64,000 nt of DNA from Streptomyces klenkii. GTDB taxonomy: Bacteria; Actinomycetota; Actinomycetes; Streptomycetales; Streptomycetaceae. The stretch is from positions 1 to 64,000 of the forward strand of contig NZ_RBAM01000011.1 of assembly GCF_003626645.1 (NCBI RefSeq). The letters run 5' to 3'. Of this stretch, positions 26,244 through 35,781 are shown one piece after another. The translations under genes and the position numbers were made by a program. The first letter of the stretch is position 1, and the number at the start of each line of letters is the position of its first letter. The notes below the pieces were generated by a model that was given only the letters and a program-made list of their open reading frames with translations, ran no database searches and was not told the origin of the DNA.

Positions 26244-27134
26244 TCAGGCCGGACCCGACGGGCCCGGCCGACCGGGGCGCTCCCCGCCCTCCCCGCCCTC
26301 GTCCCCGCCGCCGCTCTCTTCCTCCTGCGGCCCGGGGCGGTCCTCCGTCGGGTGCGCGGCCGTCGTCGGACCCTTCGGGTAGTGCGGCAGCGCCAGGTCG
26401 TCCGCGAGGTTCGCCGGGCTGAACGGCGGGTGCGTGACCCGGTGCGCGCAGGCCGCCAGGGCGCCGCCGATCAGCGGCGCGATGATGAACAGCCACAGCT
26501 GGGACAGCGCGCCCCCGCCCGCGAACAGCGCCGGGCCCAGGCTCCGCGCCGGGTTGACCGAGGTGCCCGTCAGCGGGATGCCCACCAGGTGGATCACCGC
26601 GAGGGCCAGGCCGATGGGCAGCCCGTCGAAACCCACCAGGGCGATCTTGTGGGTCACCGCGAGCACGACGAAGACCAGCAGGAAGGTCAGGACGACCTCC
26701 GCGAGGAACGCGCCGCCCGTGTTCAGGTGCACCGCCGAGCGCCGGCCCCAGCCGTTGCTGCCGAACGCGCCGTCCGTCCTCAGCCCCGGCACCTGCTTGG
26801 CCAGCAGGAACAGCAGCGCCGCGCCCACGATGCCGCCGAGCAGCTGCGCGACCCAGTACTCGATCGCCGTGCGCAGCGCGATCCGGCCCTCCAGCAGCAT
26901 GCCGAGCGTCACCGCCGGGTTCACGTGGCAGCCCGACACCGGGCCCAGCGCGTAGCAGAGGGCCAGCAGGACGAAGCCGAAGGCCAGGGCGATGCCGAGG
27001 ACTCCGATGTAGTCGGCCGCGAGGACCGCGGAGCCGACGGCGAAGAAAACCAGCAGCAGCGTGCCGAGGAACTCGGCGGCGACGGTTCTCGTCTCCACGG
27101 AGTCGAGACTTGCGGCCCCCAGCTTCACGTCCAT
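26244..27134 (-). CDS. MIP-family aquaporin
   Basis: A 296-residue six-helix channel for water or small neutral solutes. Both half-helix NPA motifs are present: CHVNPAVTLG (~residue 70) and GTSVNPARSLGPA (~195). Helix 1 is FLGTLLLVFFAVGSAVLA. His in the first loop and the Val/Arg around the second NPA fit the AqpZ-type water-selective subgroup better than glycerol facilitators. The C-terminal ~55 residues are Pro/Glu/Gly-rich and probably disordered, an extension not seen in E. coli AqpZ. The ATG at 27134 follows GGAGGAAC. Confidence 0.93.
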   Translation of the reverse strand: MDVKLGAASLDSVETRTVAAEFLGTLLLVFFAVGSAVLAADYIGVLGIALAFGFVLLALCYALGPVSGCHVNPAVTLGMLLEGRIALRTAIEYWVAQLLGGIVGAALLFLLAKQVPGLRTDGAFGSNGWGRRSAVHLNTGGAFLAEVVLTFLLVFVVLAVTHKIALVGFDGLPIGLALAVIHLVGIPLTGTSVNPARSLGPALFAGGGALSQLWLFIIAPLIGGALAACAHRVTHPPFSPANLADDLALPHYPKGPTTAAHPTEDRPGPQEEESGGGDEGGEGGERPGRPGPSGPA

Positions 27135-27229
27135 GGCGTTCCTCCAGGGATCTCAGGGATCTCGTGCGTGGACCTCTTCGCATTGTCGGTCGATCCACAG
27201 CGGAGCGCCTGTCGGCCTGCGCGGCCGGC

Positions 27230-27979
27230 TCAGCGGGTGAAGAGGGGCTCCCCGGGTACGGAGGCGCCGGCCGGCAGCAGGGCCAGGTCGAGGCCGCGGA
27301 CGAGGCGGGCCCGCAGGACCTCGTCGGAGGCCAGCGCCTCCGCGATGCGGTGCACGGCGGCGGTGGTCTCCGGGGCGCCGGGTTCGGCCGCCAGGGCGAG
27401 GGCCAGGGTGCCGTCCGCCTCCCGCGAGGGGGCCAGGTGGGCGCGGCGCACCGCCGGCTCGGCGGTCAGGACGGCCCGGAGCGCGTCCGCGACGGCCGGG
27501 TCGGTGAGCGGGTCGGTGCTCTCGCGGCCCTCCGCGAGGGCCAGCAGGGCGGGGCCCGTCAGCTGGTACGGGACGGGGCCGGCCATGTCCAGGACGATCG
27601 TGTCCGCCTTCTCGTGCGCGGCCGCCTGCAGGGCCTGGTGCAGGGGCACGGCCACGGGGCGGGCGTCGGCGCGCCAGCGCGCCAGGGAGCCGGTGGACGT
27701 GAACGCGGGGAGCGCCTTGCGGCCGTCCGGGGCCTGGAGCGTGGGGACGGCCATGTCGCTGGTCTTCTCGCGCTTCAGCCCGTCCGGGCCCGTCTCGACC
27801 TCCCCGAGCACCGCCACGACGGGCACGAGCAGCCGGGCGCCGCGGAGCGCGGCGAGCACGCGGGACTCGGCGCCGCCGCCCGGGTCCGCGGACCACGCGG
27901 CGAGCGCGGCGGTCAGCTCCGCGTCGGCGGAACCGTCGTCGTCGGAGAACCCGGGATCAGGAATATTCTTCAGCGCCAC
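27230..27979 (-). CDS. SseB-family protein
   Basis: A 249-residue soluble protein with the SseB N-terminal domain at ~20-140: VLAALRGARLLVPVVA, TLQAPDGRKALPAFTSTGSLARWR and VPLHQALQAAAHEKADTIVLDMAGP. A second, weaker SseB-like C-terminal part includes AVRRAHLAPSREADGTLALALA. In Salmonella SseB is a translocon filament protein, but actinobacterial homologues are cytosolic and of unknown function, so the name should not be read as a secretion claim. Start ATG at 27979; upstream is a 370-base non-coding gap. Confidence 0.88.
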   Translation of the reverse strand: MALKNIPDPGFSDDDGSADAELTAALAAWSADPGGGAESRVLAALRGARLLVPVVAVLGEVETGPDGLKREKTSDMAVPTLQAPDGRKALPAFTSTGSLARWRADARPVAVPLHQALQAAAHEKADTIVLDMAGPVPYQLTGPALLALAEGRESTDPLTDPAVADALRAVLTAEPAVRRAHLAPSREADGTLALALAAEPGAPETTAAVHRIAEALASDEVLRARLVRGLDLALLPAGASVPGEPLFTR

Positions 27980-28352
27980 CAGAAGAGTCTATGGGGGCCC
28001 GTGCCCCCGCCCTCCGCCCGGGTCGGGGCGGCCGGACAGCGCCGACCCGCCCCTGAATCCGCCGCGCCGCAGGCTGCGCCTCGCTCGCTCGCTGGGGCCC
28101 GCCCCCTGAAACCGCCGCGCCTCGCTCGCTGGGGCCGGCCGGGCCCCCTGAATCCGCCGCAACGGCGCGCAACCACGACGGTGAAGCCCGGCGGTGCCGG
28201 ACCGGCCTCAGGCCAGGTGCGCTCGGCACCGCCGGATCACGCCGCGCGGGCTGATCACCGCCGCGGCGGAAGGGATTCGCCGGGACTCCCTGCACCTAGC
28301 TCGCTCCCTGAGGGGCCAGGGCCCGCCCCCGGCAGCGCCGGGACCCGGCGCG
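27980..28352. repeat. Intergenic region with tandem and dispersed repeats
   Basis: No gene is visible. At 28050-28165 three imperfect tandem units begin CCCCTGAATCCGCCG, CCCCTGAAACCGCCG and CCCCTGAATCCGCCG, the first two followed by CTCGCTCGCTGGGGCC. Next comes the CGGCGGTGCCG/CGGCACCGCCG hairpin (28189-28199 and 28224-28234) and GATCACCGCCGCGGCGGAA (28253-28271), the same layout as at 11614-11692. Confidence 0.55.
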
Positions 28353-29567
28353 TTACGTACGGCGGCGGCCGCGCCACAGCGTCGTGGCCGTGGCCAGGAG
28401 CACGGCGCCCAGGGCGCCCGCGGCCGGGGCCGTGTAGTCCGGGGCGGCCGGGGCGTCGCCCTTGAAGCCGCCCGCAGGGCCGGACGTGCCGAAGTACGGG
28501 CTGCTGTACTCGCGGGTGACCCGGGGGCCCGGCGCCTGCGGGGTCAGGTCCGCGCCGCGGGCGATCGCCGCCGCGGGGTCGACCACCCCCGCTCCCAGCG
28601 CGTCGCTGCGCCCGCCGGGCGGCGCGTCCCGGGCCGTGTCGACGAGGAGCTTGCGGATCTGGGCGGGGCTCAGATCCGGGTGCGCGGAGCGGACCAGCGC
28701 GACCGCGCCGGAGACGAACGCGGCGGCCGCGCTCGTGCCCCACCCCTCGTAGTAGTGCCGGTCGGGGTCGGCGATGACGACGTCGACGCCGGGCGCGCTG
28801 AGGGCCGCGTACCACCGGCGCGTGGAGAACGCGGCCCGGCTGCCGTAGCGGTCGACGGCGGTCACGGCGATGACGCCGGGGTAGGCGGCCGGGTAGGAGA
28901 CGTGGTCGCCCTGTTCGCCGCCGTTGCCGGCGGAGGCGACGACGACGGCGCCCTTGCCGAGGGCGTACTGGACGGCGGCGTCCTCCTGGGGCTCGGGGTG
29001 GGCGGTGTCGCTGTCGTCGCCCAGGGAGAGGTTGATGACGTCGGCGCCGTGGTCGGCGGCCCAGCGGATGCCGTCGGCGAGGGCGTTGCCCCGCCCGCTG
29101 CGGGCCTTGGCCCGCGAGGGGTCGCCGTCTTCGAGGATCACCCGCACGGGAAGGATCTTCGCTTCGGGGGCGACGCCGACGACGCCGTCCGTGCCGTCCG
29201 CCCCGTGCCCCCGCCCGGCGATGATGCCGGCCATGGCGGTGCCGTGCCGGGCCCAGGCGCGGTCGCCGGGCCCGGCGCCGAAGCCGATGAGGTCCTTGCC
29301 GGGGAGGACCTGCCCGGCGAGGTCGGGGTGGCCGTCGTCGACGCCGGTGTCGAGGACGGCGACGGTGATGCCGGAGCCCTTGGTGGTCTGCCAGGCCTCC
29401 TCGGTGTGGAGGGCGTCGAGCGCCCATTCCTGGACGCGTATGGAGTCGGCGTGCGCGGTCCCGGCGGCCGGCAGCACGGTGAGCGCGGCGGCGAGGACGG
29501 CCGTGAGCAGGGGCCCGCGACCGCGGGCCAAGCCCCGCCCCCGGCCCCGGAACACAACAGCGGTCAC
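28353..29567 (-). CDS. Mycosin-type (S8) subtilisin-like protease
   Basis: A 404-residue exported, membrane-anchored serine protease. The signal peptide is residues ~1-38 (LLTAVLAAALTVLPAAGTAHA). The catalytic triad segments are VAVLDTGVDDGHPDLAG (Asp), RHGTAMAGIIAG (His) and GWGTSAAAAFVSGAVALV (Ser). A C-terminal helix GALGAVLLATATTLW with RGRRR stops transfer. This is the layout of the MycP proteases of type VII (ESX) secretion, but no EccB/C/D/E or WXG100 gene is nearby. The GTG start overlaps the preceding stop (GTGA), with AGGAGG upstream, so it is translationally coupled to the membrane protein. Confidence 0.92.
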   Translation of the reverse strand: MTAVVFRGRGRGLARGRGPLLTAVLAAALTVLPAAGTAHADSIRVQEWALDALHTEEAWQTTKGSGITVAVLDTGVDDGHPDLAGQVLPGKDLIGFGAGPGDRAWARHGTAMAGIIAGRGHGADGTDGVVGVAPEAKILPVRVILEDGDPSRAKARSGRGNALADGIRWAADHGADVINLSLGDDSDTAHPEPQEDAAVQYALGKGAVVVASAGNGGEQGDHVSYPAAYPGVIAVTAVDRYGSRAAFSTRRWYAALSAPGVDVVIADPDRHYYEGWGTSAAAAFVSGAVALVRSAHPDLSPAQIRKLLVDTARDAPPGGRSDALGAGVVDPAAAIARGADLTPQAPGPRVTREYSSPYFGTSGPAGGFKGDAPAAPDYTAPAAGALGAVLLATATTLWRGRRRT

Positions 29568-30448
29568 CGGGAGCCCTCCTGGCCGGTGGTCTGCCGGAGC
29601 GTCTGCCGGAAGCCGTTTTCGACGCGCCCGGCGAGGGCGGCGGCCTCGTGGCCGAGCCCCGCCTGCGCGGGGGCGGTGGTGGCGCCGGGGCGCGTGGCGA
29701 GGGTCGCGGCTTGCGGGGGCGTGCCCGTGCGGCCGTCGGCGAATCCGGTGACGGCGTAGACGACGGCGGGCGCGTCGGTGAGGACGCTGACGGCCCAGCT
29801 GGCGCGCTGGGCGTCGCCGAACCGCTCGGCGACGGTGCCGCGCGGCGCGTACGGGCGGGGCATCAGATCGGTGCGCTCGTCGAGCCGTTCGTCGGCGAAC
29901 CGGCGGCGCAGGTCGCGCATCCCCTGGCTGCCGGTGGCGGTGACGAGCAGTCCGACGGTGGTGACGGCGGTGGACGTGGTGTCGGTGTAGGTGGCACGGA
30001 GCAGCCGTGTACAGCCGGCGGGGGCGAGGGCCTTCTCCAGGAGCGGGTCGAAGGCCTCTTCGCAGCCGCTGTCGGGGGCGACGCCGATCCGGGTCCAGGC
30101 GCGCTCGGCGCCGCCGGGCCCGGCCGCGTCGGCGCGCAGGACGGGCGGGAAGAGGTCGTCGACGGGGGTGGTGCGCCAGAGCGTGCCGCCGCGGGCGAAG
30201 GCGCGTTCGGCCGCGGTCCCGGCGCCACCGTCCGCGAGCCAACTCCCGGCGACGGCACCGCCGATGAGCCCGAGGCCGAGGACGAGGCAGACGGCGGCGG
30301 ACAGCGTACGGGCCCCGGAGCGGCGGCCGGCGTCCCGGGGCGGCATCGGGGGCAGCGGTGGCAGGGACGGCGGCGGAGGCGGGAAGAAGGCGGAGGCCGG
30401 GAGGGGGCGGACGGGCAGTGCGGGCGCGCGGTCCGCCTCGGTGCTCAC
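29564..30448 (-). CDS. Single-pass membrane protein coupled to mycosin
   Basis: A 294-residue protein without a family I recognise. The start is placed at the GTG at 30448 (MSTEADRAPALPVRPLP), preceded by GGGGGAG. An N-terminal proline-rich stretch (FFPPPPPSLPPLPPMPP) precedes one membrane helix (AAVCLVLGLGLIGGAVAGSWL). The remaining ~220 residues are outside the cell, with two cysteines (SGCEEAFDPLLEKALAPAGC) likely forming a disulfide. Its last four bases contain the start of the mycosin gene, so the two products are made together, suggesting it is the protease's partner or substrate. Confidence 0.78.
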   Translation of the reverse strand: MSTEADRAPALPVRPLPASAFFPPPPPSLPPLPPMPPRDAGRRSGARTLSAAVCLVLGLGLIGGAVAGSWLADGGAGTAAERAFARGGTLWRTTPVDDLFPPVLRADAAGPGGAERAWTRIGVAPDSGCEEAFDPLLEKALAPAGCTRLLRATYTDTTSTAVTTVGLLVTATGSQGMRDLRRRFADERLDERTDLMPRPYAPRGTVAERFGDAQRASWAVSVLTDAPAVVYAVTGFADGRTGTPPQAATLATRPGATTAPAQAGLGHEAAALAGRVENGFRQTLRQTTGQEGSR

Positions 30449-30665
30449 CCTGCGCTCCCCCTCGTGAGCCGGCTTCCCCGTACCCGCGCCCGGTCCTCGT
30501 TCGGGACAGGCCGGTCCGTATCCGGACATCTCTGTCCGGACATCACTCCGCGGGACGTGCGGCCCGCGGTGTGGGCGCCACTCTACGGGGCGGGCGGCGG
30601 CCGCTGCCATCTCGCCCGTGCGGGGCCCCTGTCCACCGCCGGGCGGCTCTGGCAAGCTGCGCCCC

Positions 30666-31910
30666 ATGCGCCTTCCCGCCGCACCTCCCGCAGCGCTTCA
30701 GGCCGTACGTCCCGCCGTGCGCGCGAGCACCGAGCGGGCCCGCCTGGACCGGGCGACCGCCTCCTGCGACGCGCCGCTGGCCGTGGTCGACCTCCAGGCC
30801 TTCGACACCAACGCCGCGGACCTGGTGCGCCGGGCGCAGGGCAAGCCGGTCCGGGTGGCGAGCAAGTCGGTGCGCTGCCGGGCGCTGTTGGAGCGGGTGC
30901 TCGCCCGGGACGGCTTCACGGGCGTGATGAGCTTCTCGCTGGCGGAGTCCCTGTGGCTGGCGCGTTCGGGCGTCGAGGACGTGCTGCTGGCGTATCCGAC
31001 GGCTGACCGGGCGGGCCTGGCGGAGCTGACGGCGGATCCGAAGCTGGCCCGGGCGGTCACGGTGACCGTGGACGACCCGGCGCAGCTGGCGCTGATCGAC
31101 GCGGCCCGGACGGGGCGTGAGGACGTACGGGTGTGCCTGGAGTTGGACACCTCGCTGCGCCTGCTGGGCGGCCGGTTACGGCTCGGGGCGCTGCGCTCGC
31201 CGCTGCACGACCCGGAGCGGCTGGCGGATCTGGCGCGGTCGGTGGCACGCAGGCCGGGTTTCCGGCTGGTGGGCCTGATGGCTTACGAGGCGCATGTGGC
31301 GGGTGTGGGTGATGCCGTGGAGGGCCGGCCGCTGTACTCGCGCGCGGTGCGGCTGATGCAGGCCGCGGCGCGCCGGGAGCTGGCGGTGCGCCGGGCGGAG
31401 GCCGTACGGGCCGTGCGCGCCGTGGCGGAGCTCGAATTCGTCAACGGCGGCGGCACGGGGAGCGTGCAGCACACGGCCGCGGAGGACGCGGTGACGGAGG
31501 TCGCCGCGGGGTCGGGGCTGTTCGTGCCCCGGCTGTTCGACCACTACCGGTCGTTCCGCGGCCGCCCCGCGGCCCTCTTCGCGCTGCCGGTGGTGCGGCG
31601 GCCGGGGGTGGGCGTGGTGACCGTCCTGGGCGGCGGGTACCCCGCGTCGGGGGCGGCCGGATCCGACCGGCTTCCGCAGCCGTACCTGCCGGCGGGGCTG
31701 CGGCTGGACCCGCGCGAGGGGGCGGGCGAGGTGCAGACGCCGCTGCTCGGCGGGCCCGCGGACGATCTGCTGATCGGGGACAAGGTGTGGTTCCGGCATG
31801 CGAAGGCGGGAGAGCTGTGTGAGCGGTTCTCCGCGCTGCGGCTGATTGATGGCGACCGCATCGTGGATACGGTCGCCACCTATCGGGGTGAGGGGCAAAC
31901 GTTTCTGTGA
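30666..31910 (+). CDS. Alanine racemase-fold amino acid deaminase/aldolase (TTA codon)
   Basis: A 414-residue PLP enzyme of the D-threonine aldolase/D-serine dehydratase-like branch of fold-type III. The N-terminal barrel begins PLAVVDLQAFDTNAADLV, with the PLP lysine in VRVASKSVRCRALLERVL (~residue 60). GLMAYEAHVAG and the phosphate-binding FVNGGGTGSVQ follow. The C-terminal beta-domain has LPQPYLPAGL and DKVWFRHAKAGEL, with the probable metal ligands there. The substrate is likely a D-3-hydroxy amino acid. Codon 171 is TTA (31176-31178), so expression should depend on the bldA tRNA. The ATG at 30666 has no strong ribosome binding site. Confidence 0.9.
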   Translation: MRLPAAPPAALQAVRPAVRASTERARLDRATASCDAPLAVVDLQAFDTNAADLVRRAQGKPVRVASKSVRCRALLERVLARDGFTGVMSFSLAESLWLARSGVEDVLLAYPTADRAGLAELTADPKLARAVTVTVDDPAQLALIDAARTGREDVRVCLELDTSLRLLGGRLRLGALRSPLHDPERLADLARSVARRPGFRLVGLMAYEAHVAGVGDAVEGRPLYSRAVRLMQAAARRELAVRRAEAVRAVRAVAELEFVNGGGTGSVQHTAAEDAVTEVAAGSGLFVPRLFDHYRSFRGRPAALFALPVVRRPGVGVVTVLGGGYPASGAAGSDRLPQPYLPAGLRLDPREGAGEVQTPLLGGPADDLLIGDKVWFRHAKAGELCERFSALRLIDGDRIVDTVATYRGEGQTFL

Positions 31911-31951
31911 GGCCTCACAGGGTGGACGTTCGGGTGCGACCCGGTGGTCGG

Positions 31952-31995
31952 GTTGTGCCCACCCGTTCCGCTCCGGCGGAACGATTGCCCACAAC
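31952..31995. repeat. GTTGTG...CACAAC dispersed hairpin repeat, copy 1
   Basis: A 44-base element with outer arms GTTGTG/CACAAC and inner arms GTTCCGC/GCGGAAC. A near-identical copy is at 35722-35764. It ends five bases from the stop of the HAD gene and could act as a terminator for both convergent genes. Confidence 0.75.
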
Positions 31996-32000
31996 GTTCG

Positions 32001-33269
<1,269 letters not shown>

Positions 33270-33303
33270 GTGCTCTCTTTGCGGTGGTGCGTGCGGTGGC
33301 AGG

Positions 33304-33348
33304 GGATCCCCCGGCGCCGGCCGGTGCGGGCCCGGCACCGGGGGATCC
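33304..33348 (-). terminator. Hairpin downstream of SDR gene
   Basis: A 17-bp stem with one mismatch (left arm 33304-33320, right arm 33332-33348) lies between the SDR stop and the HAD start. A second dyad, GGAACCGG/CCGGTTCC (33355-33362 with 33386-33393), is closer to the SDR stop. Either could end the glnA4-aldehyde dehydrogenase-SDR message. Confidence 0.65.
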
Positions 33349-33411
33349 ACGGCGGGAACCGGCCCCCGGGGTCTGCACCCGTGAACCGGTTCCACCGTTT
33401 GATCATGGACC

Positions 33412-34197
33412 TTACAGCGGGGTCACGTACGCGCCCGCGATGCCACCGTCGACGAGGAATTCGGCGGCGTTGACGAAGGACGAGTCGTCGCTCGCGAGGA
33501 AGGCGACCGCGGAGGCGATCTCCTCGGGCTCGGCGAAGCGGCCGACGGGCACGTGCACGAGGCGGCGCGCGGCCCGCTCGGGGTCCTTGGCGAAGAGCTC
33601 CTTGAGCAGGGGGGTGTTCACCGGCCCCGGGCACAGGGCGTTGACGCGGATGCCCTCGCGGGCGAACTGCACGCCGAGCTCGCGGGACATCGCCAGCACG
33701 CCGCCCTTGGAGGCGGTGTAGCTGATCTGGGAGGTCGCGGCGCCCATGACGGCGACGAAGGAGGCGGTGTTGATGATGGAGCCCTTGCCCTGGCGCTGCA
33801 TGTAGGGGAGGGCGGCCTTGCAGCAGAGGTAGACGGAGGTGAGGTTGACCTCCTGGACGCGCTTCCAGGCGTCGAGCCCGGTGGTGAGGATCGAGTCGTC
33901 GTCGGGCGGGGAGATGCCGGCGTTGTTGAAGGCGATGTCGACCGAGCCGTAGGTGTCGTAGGCGGTCTTGAAGAGCGCCTCGACCTCCTCGGGGCTGGTC
34001 ACGTCGACCTTGACGAAGAGCCCGCCGGTCTCGGCGGCCGCGGCCTTGCCGGCGGTCTCGTCGATGTCGGCGCAGACGACGCGGGCGCCCTCGGAGGCGA
34101 GGCGGCGGGCGGTGGCCAGGCCGATGCCGCTGCCGGCGCCGGTCACGACGGCGGTGCGGCCGACGAGGCGGCGGCAGACGGGGGTTTCTTCGGTCAA
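33412..34197 (-). CDS. Short-chain dehydrogenase (probable gamma-glutamylethanolamide dehydrogenase)
   Basis: A 261-residue classical SDR: cofactor motif TGAGSGIG (residues ~19-26), NNAG at ~95, Ser and the YTASK catalytic pair at ~160, and a GPVNTPLL specificity loop. NADIDE-type acidic residue CADIDE after strand 2 favours NAD over NADP. The start is the TTG at 34197, with AGAAAGG eight bases upstream; longer forms overlap the dehydrogenase stop region. In the glnA4 cluster it would oxidise the alcohol of gamma-glutamylethanolamide to the aldehyde. That substrate is inferred from context. Confidence 0.9.
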   Translation of the reverse strand: MTEETPVCRRLVGRTAVVTGAGSGIGLATARRLASEGARVVCADIDETAGKAAAAETGGLFVKVDVTSPEEVEALFKTAYDTYGSVDIAFNNAGISPPDDDSILTTGLDAWKRVQEVNLTSVYLCCKAALPYMQRQGKGSIINTASFVAVMGAATSQISYTASKGGVLAMSRELGVQFAREGIRVNALCPGPVNTPLLKELFAKDPERAARRLVHVPVGRFAEPEEIASAVAFLASDDSSFVNAAEFLVDGGIAGAYVTPL

Positions 34198-34282
34198 GGC
34201 AGTGGCCTTTCTGTGAGGCGCGGTGCGGTGCGCTGTTGGTACGAGGTACGAGGGGGAGTGAGGCGGGGACGCGGTCCGCCGG

Positions 34283-35662
34283 CTACCCCTCGGCGGGCTC
34301 GGAGTCGTCGACGGCGATGAAGACGTTCTTGGTCTCCGTGAACGCGGCCAGCGCGTCGGGGCCCAGCTCCCGGCCCAGCCCGGAGCCCTTGAAGCCGCCG
34401 AACGGCGTCGCGTAGCGGACGCTGCTGTGGGAGTTGACGGAGAGGTTGCCGGCGGCGACGGCACGGGAGACGCGCAGGGCCCGGGAGACGTCGCGGGTCC
34501 AGATCGAGCCGGAGAGGCCGTAGTCGGTGGCGTTGGCGATCCGTACGGCTTCCGCCTCGTCCTCGAAGGGGATGACGACGGTGACCGGGCCGAAGATCTC
34601 CTCGACGGCGGTACGGTCCTCCGGCCGGCCCTCCAGGACGGTCGCCGGGTACCAGAACCCCTTGCCCCGCGGGGCCTCGCCGCGGATCGCCGCGGGCTCG
34701 GTCTCGCTGACGTAGGACCGTACGCGCTCGCGCTGCGCGGCCGAGATCAGCGGGCCCATCTGCGTGGCCGGATCCGCCGGGTCGCCGACGGCGAAGGACT
34801 TCACGGCCGGCTCCAGGAGCTCCATGAAGCGGTCGTACACGGAACGCTGGACGAGGATGCGGCTGCGGGCGCAGCAGTCCTGGCCGGTGTTGTCGAGGAA
34901 GGAGCCGGGAGCGGCCGCGGCGGCCCGCTCGACGTCGGCGTCGGCGAAGACGATGTTGGGGCTCTTGCCGCCGAGTTCGAGGGTCACGCGCTTCACGCCG
35001 GCCGCGCACTTGGCCATGATCTGCTTGCCGACCGCCGTGGAACCGGTGAAGACGACCTTGGCGACGCCGGGGTGCTCCACGAGGGCGTTGCCGGCGACGG
35101 GCCCGGCGCCGGGCAGGACCTGGAAGAGGCCCTCGGGCAGCCCCGCCTCCAGCGCCAGCTCCGCCAGCCGCAGGGCGGTCAGCGGGGTGGTCTCGGCCGG
35201 CTTGAGGAGGACGGCGTTGCCCGCGGCCAGGGCGGGGGCGAGGCCCCAGGCGGCGATGGGCATCGGGAAGTTCCACGGGGCGATGACGGCGACGACGCCC
35301 AGCGGCTCGTGGAAGGTGACGTCCAGGCCCCCGGCGACGGGGATCTGCGCGCCGGCGAGCCGCTCCGCTCCCCCGGCCGCGTACTCCAGCAGGTCGCGGG
35401 CGTTGCCCGCCTCCCAGCGGGCGTTGCCGATCGGGTGACCGGCCTCGCGGACCTCCAGCTGGGCGAGCTCCTCCAGGTGCGTGTCTACTGCGGCGGCGAA
35501 GCGGCGGAGGTGGCGGGCGCGGTCGCCGGGGGCGAGCCGGGACCAGCTGCGCTGGGCTTCGGCGGCGCGGCGGACTGCTGCGTCGACGTCTTGCGGCGTC
35601 GCCGCGGGGACGGTGGCGACGAGTTCCTCGGTCGCCGGGTTGATCACTTGGTGCTCGTGCAC
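34283..35662 (-). CDS. Aldehyde dehydrogenase (probable gamma-glutamyl-aminoacetaldehyde oxidation)
   Basis: A 459-residue NAD(P)-dependent aldehyde dehydrogenase. Motifs: APWNFPMPIAAWGLAPALAA (cofactor entry), FTGSTAVGKQIM, the general base in VTLELGGKSPNIVF, the catalytic cysteine in NTGQDCCARSRILVQ, and EIFGPVTVVIPFED. The doubled Cys in the active-site loop is common in betaine- and aminobutyraldehyde-type enzymes. The GTG at 35662 has AGGAGAAGG upstream. It lies between the GlnA4-like and SDR genes, in one orientation, fitting oxidation of the gamma-glutamyl aldehyde to gamma-glutamylglycine. Confidence 0.94.
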   Translation of the reverse strand: MHEHQVINPATEELVATVPAATPQDVDAAVRRAAEAQRSWSRLAPGDRARHLRRFAAAVDTHLEELAQLEVREAGHPIGNARWEAGNARDLLEYAAGGAERLAGAQIPVAGGLDVTFHEPLGVVAVIAPWNFPMPIAAWGLAPALAAGNAVLLKPAETTPLTALRLAELALEAGLPEGLFQVLPGAGPVAGNALVEHPGVAKVVFTGSTAVGKQIMAKCAAGVKRVTLELGGKSPNIVFADADVERAAAAAPGSFLDNTGQDCCARSRILVQRSVYDRFMELLEPAVKSFAVGDPADPATQMGPLISAAQRERVRSYVSETEPAAIRGEAPRGKGFWYPATVLEGRPEDRTAVEEIFGPVTVVIPFEDEAEAVRIANATDYGLSGSIWTRDVSRALRVSRAVAAGNLSVNSHSSVRYATPFGGFKGSGLGRELGPDALAAFTETKNVFIAVDDSEPAEG

Positions 35663-35721
35663 GTCCTTCTCCTGGGGTTCGCTGCGCCGCGTTTCGTGTC
35701 CTGCTGCACGCCGGTGGTTCC

Positions 35722-35764
35722 GTTGTGCCCACCCGTTCCGCCCCGCGGAACGATTGCCCACAAC
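35722..35764. repeat. GTTGTG...CACAAC dispersed hairpin repeat, copy 2
   Basis: A 43-base copy of the element at 31952-31995 in the same orientation. Outer arms are 35722-35727 and 35759-35764; inner arms GTTCCGC (35735-35741) and GCGGAAC (35745-35751). The arms are identical in both copies and only the central loop differs. It lies 17 bases after the GlnA4 stop. Confidence 0.78.
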
Positions 35765-35781
35765 GGGGTGGGGAGGGCGTG

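Noticed and set aside
27230..27979. SseB-like protein as a type III secretion component
   Set aside because: Actinobacteria lack that system. The shared domain is general, and no secretion genes accompany it.
28050..28165. CRISPR-like tandem repeats
   Set aside because: Only three imperfect units with unequal spacing, no unique spacers and no cas genes.
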